Shown here piece after piece: positions 32,658 to 37,260 of a stretch of DNA of 37,260 bases (position 1 is the first letter of the stretch; each line of letters begins with the position of its first letter). The translations under genes were made by a program, and so were the position numbers. Source of the stretch: Gemmatimonadota bacterium (lineage in GTDB: Bacteria; Gemmatimonadota; Gemmatimonadetes; Gemmatimonadales; Gemmatimonadaceae); NCBI GenBank assembly GCA_026387895.1, contig JAPLKT010000062.1, positions 1 through 37,260 of the forward strand, in the 5' to 3' direction. Under the pieces are notes generated by a model that was given only the letters and a program-made list of their open reading frames with translations, searched no databases and was not told the DNA's origin.

Positions 32658-33547
32658 GCGATCGCGGGACTGTCGCACGTATCGCGGCGCAGGCCAAGCT
32701 GAATCTGCTCCTGCGCATCACCGGCCGAACCGACAACGGCTCCCAGGCGCTCCACACGCTCCACACGCTCTTCCAGCTGGTCGCGCTCTCAGACACCGTC
32801 ACAGTGCGTGTGGGTGCCCAGGGCCGCACACTCGACTGCGATGCCACTGCAGCCGGCCCCGTTGAGCAGAACCTCGGATGGCGCGCCGCCCTCGCTTTTT
32901 GTGACGCCACCGCCTGGGCCACGGGATTCGAGATTGCGATCGAAAAGCGTATTCCAATCGGCGGCGGAATGGGGGGAGGGAGCGCCGATGCAGCCGCCGT
33001 ACTCCGCGCCCTCAACACGCTCGCGCCCACACCACTCACGTCGAGTGCCCTTATGACGCTCGGCGGTCACCTCGGCGCGGATGTCCCCTTTCTCCTGATG
33101 GGAGGTGCCACGGCGCTCGGCACCGGCACAGGCGCCATCCTGACCCCGCTCCTTCCGCTTCCGGCTCGCGCGGTGGTGCTCGAGCTCCCAGGCTTTGCCG
33201 TCTCGAGCAAGGACGCGTTCGGGTGGTTCGCCGCGGATCGTGATGGGCGTCCATACACCGGAACCCCGGCCCTGCTCCCCTCACCACCGACCTGGGACGC
33301 ACTCCGCGCTCACGCGCAGAACGACCTTGAGGCCCCCGTGTTTACGCGACACCCGTCGCTCGTACAGCGCCGCGAGGCCATGGAGCAGGCCGGTGCCGAG
33401 ATTGCGCGGATGACCGGTTCCGGATCCACCGTGTTTGGCGTCTTCGCCGACGATTCCGCTGCCGAAAGGGCCGTTGCGGCAGCCCCAGGGTCACGAGTTC
33501 TCACGAAAACGGTCGGAGAAGTAGCCCCAATCGAGGTGATTGCCTAA
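32654..33547 (+). CDS. ispE: 4-diphosphocytidyl-2-C-methyl-D-erythritol kinase
   Basis: IspE is the GHMP kinase that phosphorylates CDP-methylerythritol in the non-mevalonate isoprenoid pathway. The 297-residue protein begins with AAQAKLNLLLRITGR (catalytic-site Lys15), has the glycine-rich ATP loop PIGGGMGGGSADAAAVL (101-117), LGADVPFLLMGGATALGTG with the catalytic Asp143, and the C-terminal MTGSGSTVFGVF. One oddity: where the family usually has DGYH before the TLFQ motif, this protein reads DNGSQALHTLHTLFQ, a three-residue insertion with a 9-base direct repeat at 32749-32766. The His is kept, but the Tyr position is Leu. The GTG start overlaps the upstream stop. Confidence 0.92.
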   Translation: MSDRGTVARIAAQAKLNLLLRITGRTDNGSQALHTLHTLFQLVALSDTVTVRVGAQGRTLDCDATAAGPVEQNLGWRAALAFCDATAWATGFEIAIEKRIPIGGGMGGGSADAAAVLRALNTLAPTPLTSSALMTLGGHLGADVPFLLMGGATALGTGTGAILTPLLPLPARAVVLELPGFAVSSKDAFGWFAADRDGRPYTGTPALLPSPPTWDALRAHAQNDLEAPVFTRHPSLVQRREAMEQAGAEIARMTGSGSTVFGVFADDSAAERAVAAAPGSRVLTKTVGEVAPIEVIA

Positions 33548-33568
33548 GTTTGAAGGGCTGTCACTCAG

Positions 33569-33639
33569 TGCCCTCTCGTCCAATGGCAGGACAGCGGCCT
33601 TTGGAGCCGCGAATGGTGGTTCGAATCCACCGGGGGCAA
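33569..33639 (+). tRNA. tRNA-Gln (anticodon TTG)
   Basis: A 71-base tRNA. The acceptor stem TGCCCTC pairs with GGGGGCA (one T-G pair), with A as discriminator. The D arm is gtcc/ggac, the anticodon stem gcggc/gccgc with loop ctttgga and anticodon TTG at 33601-33603, and the T arm ggtgg-ttcgaat-ccacc. CCA is not encoded. It lies 21 bases after ispE and 81 bases before prs. Confidence 0.95.
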
Positions 33640-33673
33640 TTAGCGATTTTGGTCTGCAGGAAGCCCGTCGGCG

Positions 33674-33702
33674 TTGACCGATGGACTGAACTCTTCTAGC
33701 TT
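33674..33702 (+). promoter_or_regulatory. Candidate sigma-70-type promoter for prs
   Basis: TTGACC (33674-33679) resembles a -35 box and TAGCTT (33697-33702) a weak -10 box, with the ideal 17-base spacer. Transcription would start around 33709, only about 12 bases before the prs ATG, leaving little room for a ribosome-binding site. That makes the call tentative. Confidence 0.3.
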
Positions 33703-33720
33703 TCAAGGCTACGGCAAATC

Positions 33721-34677
33721 ATGGACGGCTTGTCGGTACCAATGCATGGGTTTCGGGTCCTTACGGGGACCGGAAACCGGGCGCTCGCGGAATCCATCGC
33801 AACCAGCTTGGGTGTAGATCTCTGCAAGTGCACCGTCAACCGTTTTGCCGATGGTGAGGTGTTCGTCCGCATCGACGAAAACATCCGCGGTGCGGACGTT
33901 TTTATCGTGCAGCCGACGAACCCGCCGGCCGAGAACATGTTGGAGCTCTTGCTCCTCGTGGATGCGGTGCGACGGGCTTCGGCGGCGAGAATCACAGTCG
34001 TACTGCCCTACTACGGCTATGCCCGACAGGACCGCAAGGACCAGCCGCGTGTAGCTATCGGCGCCAAGCTCATGGCCAACATGATCATGCGCGCGGGGGC
34101 AGACCGGGTGCTGGGTCTCGATTTCCACCAGCATCAGTTGCAAGGATTCTTTGATATTCCGGTCGATCACCTCTACGCCGCACCGGTGTTCACCGCGCAC
34201 TACCGCAAGAAGAATCTGACGAACTTGGTGGTGGTCGCACCGGACGTCGGAAGCGCCAAGATGGCGCGTGGATTTGCCAAGCGTCTCAATGGCAGCCTCG
34301 CGATCATCGACAAGCGCCGCCCGACAGCGAATGTGGCCGAAGTCGTGAACGTGGTTGGAGAGGTCGAGGGGATGGATGTGCTGATCCCTGATGACATGAT
34401 CGATACGGCGGGCACCGTGAGCGAAGCGGCGCGCGCCCTGAAGAAGTTGGGAGCCAAGGACATCTATGTGTGTGCGACGCACGCATTGCTGTCTGGGCCG
34501 GCGAAGCAGCGGTTGTCCGATGCGCCAATCACGGAAGTGGCGGTCACGAACAGCATCTACATCCCGGAAGAACGGCAGTTCTCGACACTCAAGATCCTCT
34601 CGGTCGGCGAGCTGCTGGCCAAGGCGATTCGTTTCACCCACGCGGACCAGAGCGTGAGTGCATTGTTCGAGCAGTAA
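33721..34677 (+). CDS. prs: Ribose-phosphate pyrophosphokinase (PRPP synthetase)
   Basis: Prs makes PRPP from ribose 5-phosphate and ATP, feeding purine (purN/purH here), pyrimidine, His and Trp synthesis. The 318-residue class I enzyme has VNRFADGEVFVRIDENIRG, the flexible-loop sequence YYGYARQDRKDQPRVAIGAK, the metal site LDFHQHQLQGFFDIPVDH (His136) and the PRPP loop DDMIDTAGT (224-232). The ATG at 33721 is used; ATG 33742 is a possible shorter start. It is followed after 138 bases by rplY and then pth, the conserved prs-ctc-pth gene order of many bacteria. Confidence 0.97.
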   Translation: MDGLSVPMHGFRVLTGTGNRALAESIATSLGVDLCKCTVNRFADGEVFVRIDENIRGADVFIVQPTNPPAENMLELLLLVDAVRRASAARITVVLPYYGYARQDRKDQPRVAIGAKLMANMIMRAGADRVLGLDFHQHQLQGFFDIPVDHLYAAPVFTAHYRKKNLTNLVVVAPDVGSAKMARGFAKRLNGSLAIIDKRRPTANVAEVVNVVGEVEGMDVLIPDDMIDTAGTVSEAARALKKLGAKDIYVCATHALLSGPAKQRLSDAPITEVAVTNSIYIPEERQFSTLKILSVGELLAKAIRFTHADQSVSALFEQ

Positions 34678-34815
34678 GTCCCACCGCACCACCCGCACGA
34701 CCGTACCACCGCAGGACCTTTGGAGCTCCCGTGCGACGCCGGGCCGAACTTTGTTGATCGGGCACCCCCGTAGCGCACACTCCCTCATTCACGTTTTCGC
34801 AGGATTCGGTTTCGT

Positions 34816-35478
34816 ATGGCTACAACAAATGTCAGCGCCAAGTTTCGCTCCACGGTCGGCAAGGGCGCCGCTCGCAAGCTCCGCGCGGGTGGTGAGATTC
34901 CCGCCGTGATCTACGGCCATGGCCGTGAGCCGCAGTCGCTCACGCTCCATAACCACACCTTCGAGCGTCTCCTCGAGAAGGTCGCCTACAAGACGACCGT
35001 GTTCGAGCTCACCTTCGACAACGGCACGTCCGCCAAGACGCTGATTCGCGAGATCCAGCGCCATTCATACAAGCGCTTCATCCAGCACGTGGACTTCCAG
35101 GAACTGGTGGCCGGCGAGACGGTGACCATGAAGGTGCCGCTCACCTTCGTTGGCACCGCCACTGGCGTGCGTGAAGGCGGCGGCATCCTCGAAGAAGTGA
35201 TGCGCGAAGTCATGGTTGCCTGCGACCCGTCGAACATCCCGAACCACCTCGAGATGAACGTCGCGAACCTCACCGTCGGTCACTCGTACCATGTGCGCGA
35301 CATTCCGGTCCCCGCCGGCGTCGAAATGATCACCCACGGTGACGAGACGATCTGCTTGGTCGCAATCCCGAAGGCCTCGGCCGAGCCCACGCCCGCCGAA
35401 GCTGCTGCCGCCGCCGAACCGGAGCTCATCCGCAAGGCCAAGGCAGACGAGGAAGCAGCCGCCGCGGAGAAGAAGTAA
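34816..35478 (+). CDS. rplY: 50S ribosomal protein L25 / general stress protein Ctc
   Basis: This 220-residue long form (TL5/Ctc type) binds 5S rRNA in the large subunit. The N-terminal L25 domain is SAKFRSTVGKGAARKLRAGGEIPAVIYG. A C-terminal beta domain follows (VPLTFVGTATGVREGGGILEEVMREVMVACDPSNIP), then DIPVPAGVEMITHGDETICLV. The last 35 residues are an Ala/Glu/Lys tail common in long L25 proteins. An AGGA-like site lies upstream of the ATG. The order prs-rplY-pth is conserved in many bacteria and supports the call. Confidence 0.95.
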   Translation: MATTNVSAKFRSTVGKGAARKLRAGGEIPAVIYGHGREPQSLTLHNHTFERLLEKVAYKTTVFELTFDNGTSAKTLIREIQRHSYKRFIQHVDFQELVAGETVTMKVPLTFVGTATGVREGGGILEEVMREVMVACDPSNIPNHLEMNVANLTVGHSYHVRDIPVPAGVEMITHGDETICLVAIPKASAEPTPAEAAAAAEPELIRKAKADEEAAAAEKK

Positions 35479-35519
35479 TCTCCCGTGCGCTGCGCGCCAC
35501 GTCACGCGCTGCCTAATCG

Positions 35520-36113
35520 GTGAAGGTCATCGTCGGCCTCGGAAACCCGGGGCGCGAATATGCCGGCACCCGGCACAACGTCGGCTGGTGGGTCATCGAC
35601 CTACTCGCCGACGTTTGGCGTTTCGATGGGTGGAAGAAGGACGGCCAAGCCCACGTTGCGAGTGGGCTGGTCGGCACCACCAAAGTGCGGCTCGTCAAGC
35701 CGCAGACGTTCATGAACTTGAGCGGCGAAGCGTTGCATCACTACCGCCGCCGCCCCTTCTGGTCGGCCAGTGCCGACCTGCTTGTCGTCGTCGATGAAGT
35801 CGCGCTCCCCGTCGGGCGCTACCGCTTTCGCGCCAAAGGCTCGGCGGGTGGCCACAACGGGCTCAAAAGCATCGAGCAGCATCTGCAGACGCAGGAGTAC
35901 GGCCGACTGCGGATTGGCGTCGGCCCCGCCGAAGCTGAGCGCCAGATTGGCGTGCTCCGCGACTACGTACTCGGCACGTTCGGCAAGCGCGAAGCCGAGG
36001 AGATTCGCGCGCTCTTCCCCACACTCGTGGAAGCAACTGAGCTGTGGTTGCATGAGGGAATGCAGGTCACGATGAACCGGTTCCCGGGAAAAGGGCCGGA
36101 CGCATCGCCGTGA
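35520..36113 (+). CDS. pth: Peptidyl-tRNA hydrolase
   Basis: Pth releases peptides from prematurely dropped peptidyl-tRNA. The 197-residue protein begins at GTG 35520 with KVIVGLGNPGREYAGTRHNVGW, which includes the catalytic His19 and Asn9 regions. It has KPQTFMNLSGEAL and the DEVALPVGRYRFRAKGSAGGHNGLKSI motif. Length and motifs fit the bacterial family. It lies 41 bases after rplY and is presumably in the same transcript as prs and rplY. Confidence 0.96.
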   Translation: MKVIVGLGNPGREYAGTRHNVGWWVIDLLADVWRFDGWKKDGQAHVASGLVGTTKVRLVKPQTFMNLSGEALHHYRRRPFWSASADLLVVVDEVALPVGRYRFRAKGSAGGHNGLKSIEQHLQTQEYGRLRIGVGPAEAERQIGVLRDYVLGTFGKREAEEIRALFPTLVEATELWLHEGMQVTMNRFPGKGPDASP

Positions 36114-36205
36114 CCGACGAGCCGCAATCCGTTTAGATTCCTCACGTTCCCCCCTGCGCCGTCGTCGTCGCGGGTCGACCCGCCCCACCTCTTGATCCCT
36201 ACGCA

Positions 36206-37260
36206 ATGCTGAAGCTCGGCATCGTTGGTCTGCCGAATGTCGGCAAGTCCACGCTGTTCAATGCCCTGACGGCCGCCAAGGCCGATGCGGCGAACTATCC
36301 GTTCTGCACCGTCGAACCGAACGTCGGCATGGTGAACGTCCCGGACCATCGCCTCGACACGCTCGCCGCGATTGTGCAGCCCGAGCGGACGCTGCCCGCG
36401 GCGGTGCAGTTCGTCGACATCGCCGGTCTCGTGAAGGGCGCCGCCGATGGCGAAGGACTCGGCAACAAGTTCTTGGCGAATATCCGCGAGTGCGATGCCA
36501 TCGTGCATGTCGTGCGCTGCTTTGACGACCCGGATGTCACGCACGTGATGGGTGGCGTCGATCCGGTGCGCGATCGCGAAGTGATTGAGTTCGAACTCGC
36601 ATTGGCCGACCTCGGTGCGGTCGAGAAGCGCCTCGATAAATCGAAGCGGGCCGCTCGCACCGGCGACAAAGAAGCGACGAGCGAACTTCCGACGCTCGAG
36701 AAGGCGCACGCCGCGCTCGCCGAAGGCAAGGCGCTCTGGCACGTCGAGCTCTCCGCCGAGGACAAGGCGCTGCTGCAGCCGCTGCAGTTGCTCACGGTGA
36801 AGCCGGTGCTCTACGCCGCGAATGTGACCGACGCTGAGCTCGCCGGCGAGGAAGGGAAATACCTGACCGCGCTCCGTGCCGCGATTGCGGGCTCGAACGA
36901 ACAGGCTGAGGTGGTGCCATTCTCCGCGCGTATTGAGGCGGAACTTGCAGAACTGGCCCCTGAGGATCGGGCGGACTTTCTGGCATCCATCGGCCTCGAG
37001 TCGGCTGGCCTCGACCGCCTGATTCGCGCGGGGTATCACCTCCTCGGGTTGCAGACCTACTTCACCGCCGGTGAGAAAGAGGTGCGCGCTTGGACCATTC
37101 ATCGGGGCGACACCGGCCCGAAGGCGGCGGGAGTGATTCACACCGACTTTGAGCGTGGCTTCATTCGCGCGGAGACGGTCCCGTATCTGGATTTTGTGGC
37201 ACACGAAGGGTGGAAGGGCGCGCGAGAGAAGGGCGCCGGCGAGGAAGGGAAATACCTGAC
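36206..37260 (+). CDS. ychF: Redox-regulated ATPase YchF (Obg/OLA1 family), 3' end cut by window
   Basis: An open frame of 351 codons that runs off the window. YchF/OLA1 is a ribosome-associated ATPase. The P-loop is GIVGLPNVGKSTLFNALTAA, the switch region NYPFCTVEPNVGMV, the G3 motif FVDIAGLVKGAADGEGLGN, and a coiled-coil insertion and TGS-like C-terminal domain follow (LQTYFTAGEKEVRAWTIHRG, FERGFIRAETVPYLDFVAHEG). The final nine codons (GAGEEGKYL) depart from the usual family ending and repeat, base for base, a segment 393 bases upstream within the same gene, so the terminal 27 bases may not be genuine. Otherwise the identification is secure. Confidence 0.93.
   Translation, partial: MLKLGIVGLPNVGKSTLFNALTAAKADAANYPFCTVEPNVGMVNVPDHRLDTLAAIVQPERTLPAAVQFVDIAGLVKGAADGEGLGNKFLANIRECDAIVHVVRCFDDPDVTHVMGGVDPVRDREVIEFELALADLGAVEKRLDKSKRAARTGDKEATSELPTLEKAHAALAEGKALWHVELSAEDKALLQPLQLLTVKPVLYAANVTDAELAGEEGKYLTALRAAIAGSNEQAEVVPFSARIEAELAELAPEDRADFLASIGLESAGLDRLIRAGYHLLGLQTYFTAGEKEVRAWTIHRGDTGPKAAGVIHTDFERGFIRAETVPYLDFVAHEGWKGAREKGAGEEGKYL
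36841..36867 (+). repeat. Internal copy of a 27-base exact direct repeat in ychF
   Basis: This segment, encoding AGEEGKYLT in the correct frame of YchF, is identical over 27 bases to the last 27 bases of the window (37234-37260). The bases before the two copies differ (t versus g). This copy sits in a normal YchF context and is the likely original. Confidence 0.95.
37234..37260 (+). repeat. Terminal copy of the 27-base direct repeat at the window end
   Basis: The window ends exactly at the end of this repeat. It keeps the ychF reading frame but replaces the expected conserved YchF C terminus (normally an EGKDYxVxDGDV-type ending). A match of this length at a sequence end is typical of an unresolved k-mer branch in an assembly graph. 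A true gene-internal duplication is the alternative. Confidence 0.9.

Noticed and set aside
33709-34788. 359-codon minus-strand frame opposite prs
   Set aside because: Shadow of the secure prs gene.
35963-37204. 413-codon minus-strand frame opposite pth and ychF
   Set aside because: Shadow of pth and ychF, whose motifs are unambiguous.

Overview
The window is about 37 kb of GC-rich, gene-dense bacterial chromosome. I read it as coming from a member of the Gemmatimonadota, by inference rather than database match. The grounds are the base composition, secreted proteins whose signal peptides end in Ala before Gln, and the mix of housekeeping genes with DUF2723, an Ig-like-fold lipoprotein and a secreted 'asparagine synthetase B-like'/TPR/DUF4175/DUF4159 block. 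A Bacteroidota-like relative is less likely because of the GC content. I see no phage, insertion sequence, CRISPR array or integrase.

Layout. (1) Positions 1-2149, minus strand: thrS followed by the start of a secreted protein cut off by the window edge. (2) 2252-12861, plus strand: valS, an Ig-like-fold lipoprotein, selA, gmhB, purN, purH and a large GT-C-type membrane protein (DUF2723). Most junctions overlap by 4-10 bases. (3) 12800-15874: an orphan Hpt protein on the minus strand, two tRNA-Ser genes (TGA and GCT), then gltX overlapping a LexA-like gene that has lost its self-cleavage residues. (4) 15908-28960, minus strand: nine co-directional genes, transcribed from right to left. They are an unknown gene, rsmI, DUF4159, a 1166-residue DUF4175 membrane/coiled-coil protein, a TPR protein, a secreted amidotransferase-like protein, a JAB/RadC-DinG helicase fusion, a FAH-family hydrolase and a TonB-like-architecture protein. 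The first seven are joined by 4-base start/stop overlaps. (5) 29041-30456: trxA with a clear intrinsic terminator, divergent from methylmalonyl-CoA epimerase, which converges on a small lipoprotein. (6) 30585-37260, plus strand: pdxJ, a small unknown gene, a flippase-like membrane protein, ispE, tRNA-Gln, prs, rplY (L25/Ctc), pth and ychF (cut at the window end).

How the genes fit together. Much of the window is translation and precursor supply: three aminoacyl-tRNA synthetases, three tRNAs, pth, L25, ychF and rsmI, with purN, purH, prs, pdxJ and ispE providing purines, PRPP, PLP and isoprenoid precursors. gmhB and the membrane enzymes point to a lipopolysaccharide-bearing envelope. The least understood part is the minus-strand operon, where a giant membrane coiled-coil protein is coupled to TPR, DUF4159 and amidotransferase-like partners and to a helicase carrying an N-terminal JAMM domain.

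The most notable oddities are the JAB-DinG fusion, the non-cleavable LexA-like protein, 12-base in-frame tandem repeats in three unrelated genes, and a 27-base exact duplication at the very end of the window that may be an assembly artefact. There is no gene-free stretch longer than about 150 bases.
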